Positions 47,361 through 59,212 of a DNA stretch of 64,000 nucleotides are shown here, piece by piece. The translations under genes were made by a program, and so were the position numbers. This DNA is from Anisodus tanguticus (taxonomy: Eukaryota; Streptophyta; Magnoliopsida; Solanales; Solanaceae). Below the pieces are notes generated by a model. It saw only the letters and a list, made by a program, of their open reading frames with translations, did not search any database and was not told the origin of the DNA. The stretch spans positions 3,460,001 through 3,524,000 of the forward strand of contig CM067541.1 in assembly GCA_034509755.1 (NCBI GenBank), read 5' to 3'. Numbering within the stretch: position 1 is the stretch's first letter; each line of letters opens with the position of its first letter.

Positions 47361-48037
47361 ATAAAAAATACATAAAAATATTATTCTTATTTCAAAAATA
47401 AATATATGAAAAAATTAAATATCATACAAAATTAGGGTGGTCTTTAATTTTTGTTCCTTAAATGAGTAGTCATGTTCGAATCTCAGTAGAGTCAAAAAGA
47501 AAAAAAAAAATTAATGCAAGATTTTATTATAAAAAAATATGTATTCGGCCAAAATTGTATAGAAATTACGCCTTAAAGGACATAGTTTCTACATAATTAT
47601 GCCTCCAAAAATACCTACGAGGTTTGGGTTCGAATCCCAGTAGAGTAAAAAAGAAAAAAATCGCAGGACAAGATTTCATAGAAATTATGCTTATTCGGCC
47701 AAAGTTGTATAGATATTATGCCGTAAGAGACATAGTTTTTATGTAATTATGCCTGAAGGCAAAATTTCGTTGAAACATTAAGATTATGTCTTTACCGGTT
47801 AGTTACATAGAAATTATGCCCCAAGGGGCATGGTCTCTATATAACTTTGGCCGAATAGGCATAATTTCTATGAAAATTTTGCCTTGCAAATATTTTTTTA
47901 CCTCTGCAAGGATTCGAACCCAGAATTTCTGATTTAGTAGACCCGCAATTCGCAAGTAAAAGGTACTTTGACCCACAATTTTTTATTAAATGAGAAGACG
48001 AGCAAAAATTAAAGACCTGCCCGTATGAAGGATAATC

Positions 48038-48972
48038 TAGGGGTGAGCACGGGTATAGGGTACCCAGATACTCGACCGGAATCGACACTAACGGGTAGGT
48101 TTCCGGTAGATATATTATAATACCGAATAGGTTTCGGGTAGTAAAATTAGGAACCGATCAATGTCGGGTCCGGTTCTGATACTGGCAAATAGAGACAGGG
48201 TACTCGGAACCGATATCCGGAACCTATGAAATATTAAATATTTTTACTTTTTTAATTCTATTATTTTTTAGGTAATAAAAAAAAGGAAAAAAGGTCATAC
48301 CACTTACGCTTATCCCGCCTAATCTGAGACTAAACACGAAACAATAATTTAGATAGAGCAAACCTGCTTGAAGATGAGATGACATCACGAAAGACCGTAG
48401 GGTTAGTTGACCTACAAAATGAAGATGACATTCGTAGCTCTGCACCTTGCAATAATGAGGAGAAAGGATCAGCTTTTCTTGTTCAAGTAAATGCTGGAAA
48501 CTTACTCTTGCTTTATCAACCTCTTTATGTATACTTGCGTGCTGGACAACATTTGTCTTTCTTGTTTTAACCGCAGTTGTGGAGTTTCTGTCTTTTGATT
48601 ATTCTCAATATAGTTGTTTGTGATGTTGAGCAACTAAACATTGCCTCTGTGTATCACATAAATTCCTAGTTATTTAATTTATGGTGATATTTTTGTGTTA
48701 TGTTTGATTTTCTTTTGAAAACACTTTGCTGATTGATAGGAAATCGTAGAAGCATTTGCCTTCCTCATATTTTTCTTAGTGAAGTACCTTCATATTTTTC
48801 TTATATTTTTACAGGGTACCCGGGAACCTACCCGGAACCGCATGGTCCGGGTAGGTTCCGGGTAATGATTACTACGGGTAGGTTCCGGATAGTAAATTTA
48901 GGAACCGATATTTTACTGGATAGGATCCGGGTAGTTAAAAAAAGTTAGGGTACCCGGACCCGCTCACCCCTA
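48038..48972. mobile_element. Non-autonomous hAT element, TAGGGGTGAGC family, copy 1
   Basis: 935 bp. Ends are TAGGGGTGAGC and GCTCACCCCTA. Flanks GGATAATC (48030-48037) and GAATAATC (48973-48980) match at 7 of 8 bases, the hAT duplication length. Both ends are packed with GGTTCCGGGTA/CCGGAACC words over about 130-200 bp. The core is AT-rich with no transposase; the short frame at 48379-48570 matches nothing I know. A second, inverted copy is at 61443-62534. Confidence 0.86.
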
Positions 48973-49619
48973 GAATAATCCACGCAAGTTTTTGTAACCC
49001 AAGCCCAAACATTCCAATCCAGAAACAGGGCCCAACCTGTGCTTGGTCTTTTTCCATCCTATTTTATCCATTTGTAATAATCCCCATTATTAAAAGATAA
49101 TAACGAAAAGGCCATTGCTTGAATTGTATGAGATGTTGTAGCAATGTTTTGTTTGAGTTCACTTAAAATCTGAGATTCGTTCATCAAATCATGAAATAGC
49201 AGTGTCAAAAGTTAACTCTTTATAATTGTTTATTATTATAGCTTCATTCTACTCTAACCGTCATTATTCTTTGATTACAGTGTGTTTGTCGTTAAAGTTT
49301 TATATATTTCATAAGCGATCTTTAAAGAAATCGTTAAGATAATTGTTGGTGGTAAAGCATAACCATTGTTAGAAGAACAAATGTTTAATTCTGCATGAAT
49401 CTCCAATTAGTTATTCCTTTAGCATACGTAATAAATTTGTACTCAAAACTAAAAAATCAAGAGGACAGAAAACATAATGTTCCTTCTCTCATGAAATAAT
49501 TTATGCAATTACATACTTTAGTTTAATCAACTTCACATGTTTGGTAATATGATGTCAAGTTAATACTATAAATCACGGACTTAAAATTACACATATCCAC
49601 TTACAAATAGATTATTGTA

Positions 49620-49986
49620 GGTAAAAAATGAATCTTGGGCCTAACTCAACCCCAAAAGCTAACTTGTATGGTGATAATTGTTCAAGTTCATATAAGGAGT
49701 TCATGTTTTCATTCCATATCCGATATCGGACTCTTAATACTCCCTTGCACGCTCAGACCTTGTTAACTAGAACGTGGATAATATAATTTGGGGGGCGTGG
49801 ATAATATAATTTGGTGGGCCCAACATCGGTAAACGAAGAATTGGAATGGACCTGACTCTGATACCATGTAAAAAATGGACATTTGGCCTAATTCAACCCC
49901 AAAAGCTAGCTTGTAGTGTGAGGATTGTCCAAGTCCATATAAGGAGTTCATGTTCCCATTCCATATCCGATGTGTGACTTTTAACA
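49620..49986 (-). mobile_element. TRIM, copy 2, inside the mannanase duplicate
   Basis: Same family as 7856-8187. Terminal repeats are about 49620-49735 and 49867-49986. The target-site duplication TTGTA (49615-49619 and 49987-49991) is perfect. On the minus strand, TGGTATCAGAG follows the right repeat as primer-binding site, and a GCAAGGGAG polypurine tract precedes the left repeat. A ~22-bp internal tandem duplication (GTGGATAATATAATTTGG) adds to its length. Confidence 0.87.
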
Positions 49987-50097
49987 TTGTATATTCGGGA
50001 AACAATCTTGTCGAAGAACCTATTATGCAACTTAGTTGCTTTCACATTCATAATGATGATCTTCATGCCTTTATTCAATGCGGTTGGCTGAAAGAAT

Positions 50098-50735
50098 GAG
50101 CAAGAGGGCTATGAACCAAACGAGCCAAAGCCGTCATGGCATGAGATTGACCTGAAATTATTCCAACAGTTAAAGGGTTTTGTCCTTTGACGATACAATA
50201 TCCATCATCATACTTCTCCATCCCTTGTGCCATGAGTTTCCATACTAAGCTTCCTGCCATGGTTCCCCCTTTTGCCAAATTGTAGCCAAGTGGACATTGA
50301 GGTTGTTTTGTTCCTTTAGACATTGGTGCATGACAATCAATGTCATCCAACGGGAAAATTCCTATTTGACCTGCTTTGTTATTACTTTATTGCTTTATAG
50401 TCATTGTTTTATTCTTAGCCGAAGGTCGATCGAAAATAGTCTTTCAACCTCCGAAGATAGGGGTAAGATCGAAAATAGTCTTTCAACCTCCGAAGATAGG
50501 GGTAAGGTGTGCATACAATCACCCTCCCAAACCCCACTTGTGGAATTACATTGGGTAAGTTCTTGTCCTATATACACTACTCATGAATGTGTCTCTCGAA
50601 TTAAGGTTGTATCCTTTTCTCTGCTAGATAAAGGATAGTAATTCTCTTTTTTTTTTCCAGCAGTATAGAGACTAGAGTTCTTCCTTTTTCATAGTATATT
50701 ATAATGGAAACATGTGAATTTGTGAGTGGAGTTCA
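50098..50735 (-). pseudogene. Mannanase exon-5 pseudogene
   Basis: On the minus strand, 50285-50098 encodes LAKGGTMAGSLVWKLMAQGMEKYDDGYCIV and continues to SPLAH, matching the C-terminus of the gene at 43474. The stop codon is lost and the frame runs on. An insert of about 280 bp splits the exon; its upstream part continues only as a short trace at about 50564-50640. The catalytic nucleophile region and exons 1-4 are absent, so it cannot make an enzyme. Confidence 0.88.
50420..50560 (+). mobile_element. SINE 3' region with a 39-bp tandem duplication
   Basis: Contains the perfect tandem repeat 50428-50466 and 50467-50505, then GGTGTGCATACAATCACC, CTCCCAAACCCCACTTGTGG and ATTACATTGGGTAAG, which resemble the TS/SolS SINE 3' region. 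It is part of the insert that splits the mannanase pseudogene exon. Confidence 0.6.
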
Positions 50736-51032
50736 TAGTATCACAGTCTCAACAGTATCATGTAAATAACGTATACAGCAATTTGAACCAAGCTATTCTA
50801 AATAACTTTATAAGCAACATTCAAAACAAATAAAACTATGTAAGCAACATTAAAACTGAAATAATTTCTCAGGCTTTTGCTGTGTATCTGGAGGACACCA
50901 GTTTGATCACTTGATCAATCATTCATAGCAACTCAGTATCTTTATATTCACCATAGACTGAACGCAAGTACGCAACGCCTCCATAAATTATTTTTCACGC
51001 GCAGAAAGCAAATTTTCCAGAACCGACTTCAC
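50736..51032. other. 3' flank of the receptor kinase gene
   Basis: Probable 3' UTR and spacer of the minus-strand kinase. No other feature was seen. Confidence 0.4.
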
Positions 51033-54000
51033 CTATCGAGCATCGTTGGAGGTAAAAGAATCCGCAAATCCAGTTGGCTTGGCAGGTATACTTCCTCTAC
51101 TATCTTGACTAGTACCAGTGAAATCTCCAGTGTCTTCATGTTGCCAGTCCTTCAACATTTCCGGCAGAGGTAGACTGTAGTCAATTCCTGAATATTCATC
51201 TGATTCTTCTATAGGTTTCCAAGACTCAACTAGTTGGCCAAGAACATTCACAACGTGCGACATGTCAGGCCTATGATTAGGATCTCTGGCAGTGCAATGT
51301 CCAGCTAATTCAGCCATTATGCAAATGCTCTTGTGGATATCTTCTTTCGCGTCAAGAGCTGGATCAATGGAAGCAAGGAGATTCTCTTTATTCGATTTTA
51401 TCTGCCAGAACCATTCAACTAGATATCGAGTTTCCTCGGATCGATGCTCATCGAGGGCAGTTAGTCCAGTCACAAGTTCCATCAACACCACCCCAAAGCT
51501 GAAGACATCTATTTTAGTTGTGACTTTTCCGGTCACTGGAGAGAAGTAAAAATTTGAGTTAGGATAGATGAAAGGTGACTAGGTATATAATTAGTTCAAC
51601 AAGACAGAAAACATAGATATATGGGCAACATAAAGGTTGAATCAGCAATAGTTTCTATACCAGACATATAGCAGTACCATGCCTCGAGAGAAAAGTATCT
51701 TAATTGGTAATTAAAGAAAAAGATAAGGAAGATTTTGTTCTTCTCTTTCCCTCCTACTTATGCTTTCATCAAGTGTACAAATTTAAAAACTGCATTCATC
51801 AATCTTCTATTTCTTAAAAGATTATATATTACATCTCTTCACGATTTTCCACATATTCTCATCTAAATGACTAACTAGACAGTAATATCCAAATTCATGC
51901 AAGAAAAGTTAATGTAAATAAAAGAGAACTAGAAATCAGGGACATATCCAAATTGCAAACAAGTTCGAATGAGGTGGAATACATATTTATTCATTTAACT
52001 TAACAAATTGCACCACAATAGACCAGATTCCGATATACAAGCAAAATCCTTAAATCAACCTCTCTACAAGTACAAACAAATACAGACAGGCCACCCGAAC
52101 TTCAATGAAAGTGTTGAAGAACAATGTGGCTTGTATAGATTGTTGTGACATGTACACAAAGCAGCTGAAATGTGATAAGCATTATCAAACCAAGCGCTTC
52201 TTTCTTATACTATTATTCAGGTAAAGAAGTGTTCATGTAACAAGTTACTAGAGAATACAAATTAGAACTGATGCTAAAATGACCATATTTATCCCAAGAT
52301 AAAAAGTTGTAATTACCAGAACAGTAGAAATAAGTGTGTATGAAAAAGATACCAATGGAAAAAAACGCACACTTACCAGCATACTCAGGAGCAAGGTATC
52401 CAAATGTTCCTGCAAGCCTTGTTGCAACAGACCTTTCTTTGTCAGGAGCGAGTTTCACTAATCCAAAATCAGAAACTTTTGCTCTAAAATCATCATCTAG
52501 AAGAATGTTTGATGATTTGAGGTCACGATGTATGAAGCTCTGGTGTGCCAGATTATGAAGATACTCCATCCCTCGAGCAACATCTAGAGCAATATTGAGT
52601 CTTTTTGTCCATGATAAAGGCTCTAAGTTCAGGCTCTTCCAACGGAAAAGATGTCCACTCAAAGCGCCCTTTGGCATATATTCATATACCAAAAGCCTCT
52701 CATTTCCTTCAATGGAGTAACCCAAAAGTGAAACTAAATGGCGATGCCGAACCTTAGAAAGAACAGCAATTTCTGCTTGAAATTCATCCAATGCCTTGCT
52801 GTTGATAATGGCAGATTCCATTCTCTTAACTGCTATTTGAATTCCATCTTCAATTACACCTTTGTAAACAACTCCAAAGCCACCACGACCAAGCTCGTTC
52901 TCTGGTGCAAAATTATTGGTTACCCTCCGAAGGTCCTGGGTTGAAATGACAAGGTTTCCGATCTCAATCACTCGACTACCTTCTGTTCCACCACTACTTG
53001 TAGTTTTACTACCACTCTGTACAGTGTACATCATGGGATCTTCTAAGACAGTGATCTTAACAATGTTATCTTGATCGAATGGGTCTTTGGGGTGGATAAC
53101 AATAGTACCAGAATCCTTCTCTCGTTTTCTCCTTTTCTTGAAAAACAAAACAACGGCAAGAACAGCTAAGACCACAGAAACTGCACACACAACTATAATA
53201 ATCAGAGTATTCTCATCGTTCTTTGATGTGGTCTGCTCTTTGGTTACAGTAGGAGTCTTCGAGCCTGAACCTGAATGTTTCTCTGGGGAAGGTGGTGAAT
53301 CTGATAATATTGGCTGATTATCACCGGGTGACGGGCTTTTTGATGGTAACTCCTTACTTGGTTTAGGATTGTGGTTCAATGGAGGAAATGGGTGAATACT
53401 CGGAGGAGGAGCCGCCACAGTAACATTAGCAACAAGATGGGCATTTCCATCTGTAATGACTTTCACATCAGCCCGAAACTTCGGCAATGGTGGATCAAAA
53501 GTGTTCCCCCTTAAGTCCAACAATCTCAAGAATCTGAGCTTTGTTAAGTTTACTGGAACTAGACCGTGCAAACTATTTCCTTGTAAGTGAACTTCAAGCA
53601 GCAAATCCAAGTTTGCGAGTGAAGGGCTAAGAGTACCTGTGAGGTTCTTGTTCTGTAGATTAACAATCGTAACCTGACCTTTAGGATTACAACTGATTCC
53701 CAACCAAGGACCTATACATGGATCGTTACCGGACCATTCAGGAGCAAGATTGGCGGGATAATTCCAACCGCCAAGAAGATCTAAAAGTGCTTTAACTTGA
53801 GGAGCACAAGGAACACCGGGAGTTGGTTGACAGAAAGAATTTGAGGAATATGTAGCATTAGCAGATCTAAACTTTGGGATAGGACCCATTAGCATATTAT
53901 TGTTCAGGTCTAACACTCTCATGTTTAGATTCGCCAAACCTTGTGGAATCAGACCAACGAGTTGATTTCCATTAAAATCAAGCTCCTTCAAAGAAGTCAA

Positions 54001-54792
54001 ATCACCAATTGTATCAGGAATTGTTCCACTAAAACTGTTGCCTTGAAGCCATAACCACATAAGCTGATCCATAGTACCAATTAAGTCGATTGGACCAGTC
54101 ATTCCAGGTTCACCTTGATTATTCAACCACAAAATCTGAAGCATTGAATCACGAAAACTGTCCGGTATCTTACCACTTAAACGGTTATATGACAGCTTCA
54201 AAGCAGTGAGAGAAGACAATTTTCCGAAAAAATCAGGCACAGGTCCAACTAAACCGCAATTCATGCAAGAAAAATTAGCCAGCTGAGCTGAATCTTGCAG
54301 CTCAGTCGGAATAGACCATCCACTCCTATTAAAAGGATTGTTATCCAAAGCCAAAACTTGAACATTGCTAAGACCATTAAAGAAATCAGCAGGGATCATA
54401 TCGAATTGATTATTATCCAAATACGCATATTTCAAATCAGATAATCCACTAAAAGTAGGTAATTTCCCACTAAACTCATTCTTCTGAAGGCCAAGATTTT
54501 GAATCTTATCTAGTTCATTCAAATTCCGAGGTAAATCGCCCTTTAAACCCAAATTTTGAACTTGAATTTGTGTAACTCTGTCACTAGAACAGAACACATG
54601 AGGCCATGCAGGAGGACCACAAGGATCATTCCCCTTAGAAGGCCATTGTAATAACTCTGGATTCTCTAATCCATTTCTAAAATAATTCAAAATCTTGAAA
54701 TCATTTGGATTTGTAACACCATAAACCACATTGACAAGAATTATTACAACAAATGTACCTAAGTACACAACTCCTCTATAGACATGCATCAT
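51033..54792 (-). CDS. TMK1-like leucine-rich-repeat receptor kinase (two exons)
   Basis: Plasma-membrane receptor kinase; TMK relatives act in auxin-linked cell-surface signalling and growth (family knowledge). Exons are 54792-52377 and 51535-51033, joined by a GT-AG intron of 841 bp in phase (APEYA then VTGKVTTK), giving 972 residues. The order is signal peptide (about 1-25), an N-terminal NDPC cap (55-58), a first LRR block, a linker, a second NDPC cap at about 356-361 and a second LRR block. A Pro/Ser-rich stretch, a transmembrane helix (about 528-550) and a kinase domain follow. The kinase has the P-loop LGRGGFG at about 632, AVK lysine at about 653, HRD at about 752 and DFG at about 774. 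All key residues are present, and the two-block LRR arrangement and length suit the TMK subfamily. Two ATGs are adjacent; I took the first. Confidence 0.95.
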
Positions 54793-55208
54793 GAAAATTC
54801 AAAATTATCATAAAGTTCAAGAATTCTAAACCCCAGATGAACTAATCAACATTTAAATGCTACATATGAAAAACATTTACATAATTAAATTAAAGAAAGC
54901 TCATAACAAAATTGTAAAAATGGTACCTTTTTCTGGAGAAAAAAAAGAGAAAGAGAGATAATGTGAGTGAATTTTGTGAAAGAAAGAAGAAGAGAGCCGA
55001 GTTAACTAACAGTACTTGTATCAAACCCTAAAGGCAAAGTACAAAATTCATGACATCCTCTGTTCATTGATTTCTCACACTTCTGTTTTCTTGTTTTACT
55101 TTTTAATTCCCTTTTTATTTTATGAAATCTTTGTTTGGATTTGCTAGTTAATTACTTAATTGTGTAAATGGATGTGAGATCTTGAGAATCTCATATCTAA
55201 ATTATTTA
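54793..55208 (-). promoter_or_regulatory. 5' flank of the receptor kinase gene
   Basis: Upstream region on the minus strand. The pyrimidine-rich stretch (on minus) around 54930-54960 suits a leader, and a GT just inside it could mark a 5' UTR intron, but this is not demonstrable from sequence alone. Confidence 0.3.
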
Positions 55209-56472
55209 CTCCCTCCGTCTCAATTTATATGATATAGTTTAATTCGTTAATTGGGCATAGAATTTAAGAAAAACAAAGAAAAACTTTTGAATCTTATAGT
55301 CTAAAACAAGTCAAAGATATTTGTGTGGTTATAAATTATTTCATTAAGCGTAAAAAATAAAATTTAAAGTTAAATTATTTTCAAATAAGAAAATGTGTCA
55401 TTCTTATTTTGACTGACTAAAAATAAAATGAGTCACATAATTTGAGATAAAAAATATCATTTTAATAAATTAAACCTCATTGGACGGATTTAAAAAATAT
55501 TCATTTATGTCTCCTTTTGTTTTTACAACAAATAGACTCAAGATACGTACTACACCTACCATCACTAATAAAGATGTCACTATTTGAAGAGCCAAATATT
55601 TTTTCTTTCGTTACAATTTCTTAAATATTTAAATTATTATTATGTTACTCTTTTCAGTTCATTTTATTTGTCATGCTTTTTTATATATTTTTTAAAAAAA
55701 TATTAACTAAAAGGATAATTTGATTAAATTATTCTTATTTATTTTTTGATGTCAATTTAATATTACTCTCTTTTTCACCACATTAATCTCTATTATATTA
55801 TAGTAAGGATAAAGATGGAAACTATTAATTAATTATCTATTAATTTTCTAAAATGACAACTATTATTTTGGACCATCTATTTATAGTAAAGAAGACAAGT
55901 AAAATAACTGGACGGAGTAACTTATAGCTGAGAATCTATCGAAAATAGTCTCTTTACTCCACAAAAATAGTAGTAAGGTCTGTATAAATCACATCCTCCC
56001 TAGACCCCATTTGTGAGATCACATCGGGTTTGTTGTTATTTAACTATGCTAACTTATAGCATGCCCTCCATTGCAATTGATGTGATACACTCTCTTTTTT
56101 AGTCAATTTAAAAAATGTGACACATTTCTATTTAATAACAATTTAATTCTAAACTTTTTATTTTATCATTAATGAGATAATTTATAGCCACACAAATATT
56201 AGAGGTTCATTTAAGACGATAAATTTCAAAAGTTTCCCTTTATTCTTAAATTTAGTGTCTAATCAAACACCATTACATAAACTTAAATAGGAAAGTACTA
56301 CTCTTTATATAATTTTTTACAAAAAATTAAAATATATCCTAGAATTCACAATAAAAAATAAGGTGTTTGATCCTGATTCTCTGAACTTCTTCACATTATC
56401 CAAATTTTATTACCCCTAATTTCTCCCGTTCTCAATAAAACATCTAACATAAATTGGGGCGGAAGGGAGTAA
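55209..56472. mobile_element. Cluster of decayed Stowaway-like MITEs (CTCCCTCCGTCTC type)
   Basis: 55209 begins CTCCCTCCGTCTCAATTTA after TA. A second unit, about 55645-55921, has inverted ends GTTACTC...TTTCAGTTCATTTTA and TAACTGGACGGAGTAAC. A third decayed one runs from about 56062 to GGGGCGGAAGGGAGTAAC at about 56472. A SINE 3' end lies between them. None has coding capacity. Confidence 0.5.
55930..56045 (+). mobile_element. SINE 3' end (TS/SolS type)
   Basis: Contains TAGTAAGGTCTGTATAAATC, CCTCCCTAGACCCCATTTGTG and ATCACATCGGGTTTGTTGTT, with a TTG-type tail. The 5' part is not recognisable. Confidence 0.6.
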
Positions 56473-56787
56473 CTTTTTATTTTAATTTTTTTTTGTGCTA
56501 TTATTATTATTATTTTCTAAAAAAGAAAAAAAATTATGGCATGCTTTTGGGGTCAAAGGAAGAAATGGCGGTGTCGGTGCTGTGGGTTGGGACATGATAG
56601 ACGAGGTATGATGAGAGCAGCATTCGACAACATTAGCTTCTTTTTTCTTGTTTTTATTTTTCTTTCCATGGGTCCCAATTTTGAGGTGTCAAGTATTTTA
56701 GACCGGCAAGTCAGGGCAGATGTTCTTTTTTCGTCCATTCTTCTCTCTACACATAAAATAATTTTCCGTAAGATTATTTACATTATT

Positions 56788-57225
56788 AAGGATCGTTTGA
56801 TACGGTGTATAAAAATAGTTGAATAATATGTATTAATAATGTAATGATTAATTATATTGAAATTGTTTATGTTGAGATTATTTCTTATCGATTGTTTGGT
56901 TTTGTCTATTAAAAATAACATGTGTTGCATAATTTTTAAAAATAATTATTTATTTATAAAATAATTGTCATATTCTTTAGCTTTAAGGAACTTCAAGGGA
57001 AATTGTATCTAATCATACTTGTGCATGTATTAATTATCTTGATATGACTAATATCATGATTTGCTATGTATTAGTTATAAATAAGATAATATTAAATGAG
57101 GTATATAATTAATACTTATATTAGTTATACTTAGATTGAAAAAATATATCAAACAAGAAATTAGAAATATCAAAGCTGATACATATATTATTTTCTCTAA
57201 TACAATCCTACCAAACACCCCTAAT
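56788..57225. mobile_element. MITE with GTTTGATA/TACCAAAC ends
   Basis: Begins AAGGATCGTTTGATACGG and ends CTACCAAACACCCCTAATG. The ends are inverted and imperfect, the interior AT-rich. It ends about 8 bp before the solo LTR at 57234. Confidence 0.45.
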
Positions 57226-57233
57226 GTATTAAA

Positions 57234-58472
57234 TGTTGGAAATTTGCCTTTGGCGGGAGTTGCGACCGACCAACTTTAACGGCTTAAACATTAGTGTAAC
57301 GTATGTTGGAGAATCCGGTTCTTCACACATGCATGATCTACTAAGTACGTAGATAACCGTAGGGCCAAGAATCGTCAAATTTCATTGAGAAATGAAAGAG
57401 ATATTGGTTCACGAAGTAAGGTGTTTGAAGCATGGAAAGTGTGGTATTGTGTGTAATTCTCCCTCATCGGTAAAGGAAGAAAGAATTGTTGTGTATATAA
57501 GATTCGAAATTGGTTTGGGGTTTGGGACCCCAAGGGGTATCCCATGTGTTTAAAGGAGGGAGGACCTAGATGTGCTTCGGTTCGAGGAAAGACCACACGC
57601 GCGCCGCCGCCGCCCGTCCGGTTCCGGGTTCTCGGGTTCGTGGGCCTTGGGCCTTGGGCCTTGGGCCTTCTGATATTATCTTTTTGGGCCAGAGAACTTT
57701 TCCAGAAGTACAGTTTGATCCCAGAAGTTTCCAGATGTACAGTTCGGACCAGAATTCTTTCGGATGTACGAGTTTGGTCCCCGAAGTTTCAAGATGTACG
57801 TTTGGTCCCCGAAGTTTCCGGAAAATCGAATTTCGACGGTCAAAAACAGAAATGCCAAGCACTCAATTCAGCCATTTATTTTGGCTGAATTACTCCTCCT
57901 ATAATGGCCAAATCCGTTGGTCTTTCTCCCATTAATGTTGGTGGCTTTACTACCTCCATAATGGACATTATTTGGCTGTTATGGAGGGCAGTAATCAGCC
58001 CCCTCCCTCACCTATTTAAACACCCCTTACACCATTGTTGAGAGATAACAAAAACGTTCATACAACACATATGCACGAAAATACAGAAGCTTTCTCAAGC
58101 AGAAAATTCTTCTTCCTACAACTTCCAAGCATCATTTCGTTACTCAATATTCTTCACGGTAGCTCTTGAGTTTCCTTTGCTCAAGGGTTCCATCGCTGTT
58201 TTATCTTGGGAGACAAATTGTCCAGGACGTATAAAAGATACATACGGGGCAATATTGTCTTAAGGACAGAGTGCCACACTCGACTCAGCAAAAACAGTTT
58301 TCATTTTTCCGTCTTCTACAAAACTGGAATTTCCAGTTTTTCTTGTGTAACAATTGTAATTTCAGATTCCATGTTGAATTATTGAATCTCTGTTTATCCT
58401 TTTGAATACTTGTAATAGTTATATACTTCACGTACTGCTTTATAAAGTACCATAGAGCAAAAACTCCCAACA
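57234..58472 (+). mobile_element. Solo LTR of the inner Copia family
   Basis: 1239 bp, begins TGTTGGAAATTTGCC and ends CTCCCAACA. It is flanked by a perfect 5-bp target-site duplication TTAAA (57229-57233 and 58473-58477), so it arose by recombination between the LTRs of a complete element. It is alignable end to end with 13761-15010 but more diverged in the GC-rich and tandem-repeat section. Open frames across the GC-rich part are not genes. Confidence 0.93.
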
Positions 58473-58477
58473 TTAAA

Positions 58478-59212
58478 GATACTTAATACGACCACCTAAG
58501 ATGATAAAAGTTACTCTTGAACATCAATACACACAAATTTAGTTACAAAGCATTAGAAATTTTTGAATACCCAATCTCGTGCTTAGCAAGAAAGGCATTA
58601 TGCATAATTACGACGTCCTTTATTAAGAAAGATTTTTTTTTTATCAAACTATAGTTCCTTAGGCCAAGGTATATATGACTCATTGATATATACTATTTGG
58701 TCCTCGATTATTGAATTTTATTTTTTATGATATATAACTCATCACGATTAATTTTTTGATAAATTAAAATATGTGTTTTGGTCTCTTTTAAATATGTTAT
58801 ATTTGTATTATTTTTAACGTATATCACTATCAAATATAAAATAATAATACAATTTTAACATAACATATGGTAATTAAACGGAAAAAAAGTTAACAAATCT
58901 AAAAAATCATGAACATTCATAAACAAAGGGATCAATCATTGTGGAATGACACTTACGGGACTTATTTTTCCTACTTTCATTAGAAAAATAATTTTTTTCA
59001 TTAAAAATATTTTTAAGAAGTTTTGATCAATGGAAAAATTAAAAAAAAAATTCCTCCTTACCGAACACACCATTAATCATTTCACCTTTTGATTTGATTT
59101 GAGAAACAACAGTGTCATTTCAGTTTTTGAGTGGAACACATAAACCCACTTGATCTCAAAGTCCATAAGCCATTCATAAAGGTCAAAATTGACCCTTAAT
59201 TATATGGATTGG
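58478..59212. other. Intergenic, nothing recognised
   Basis: Very AT-rich, no supported gene or repeat. Confidence 0.4.

Larger units (their letters stand above)
47430..50735. repeat. Decayed tandem duplicate of the 3' end of the mannanase locus
   Basis: Direct-orientation copy of about 42212-43985. It contains the MITE-like copy (47430 to about 48990), the downstream spacer (about 48975-50040), mannanase exon 5 (50098-50285 and about 50564-50640), and a trace of intron 4 (TTTTTCATAGTATATTATAA at about 50683, matching 43938). It is interrupted by a hAT element (48038-48972), a TRIM (49620-49986) and a SINE-bearing insert (about 50286-50563). About 195 bp corresponding to 43740-43935 are missing. 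Confidence 0.8.

Noticed and set aside
49763..50078. Overlapping minus-strand frames within the TRIM and spacer
   Set aside because: They lie in the non-coding TRIM and do not continue the mannanase frame.
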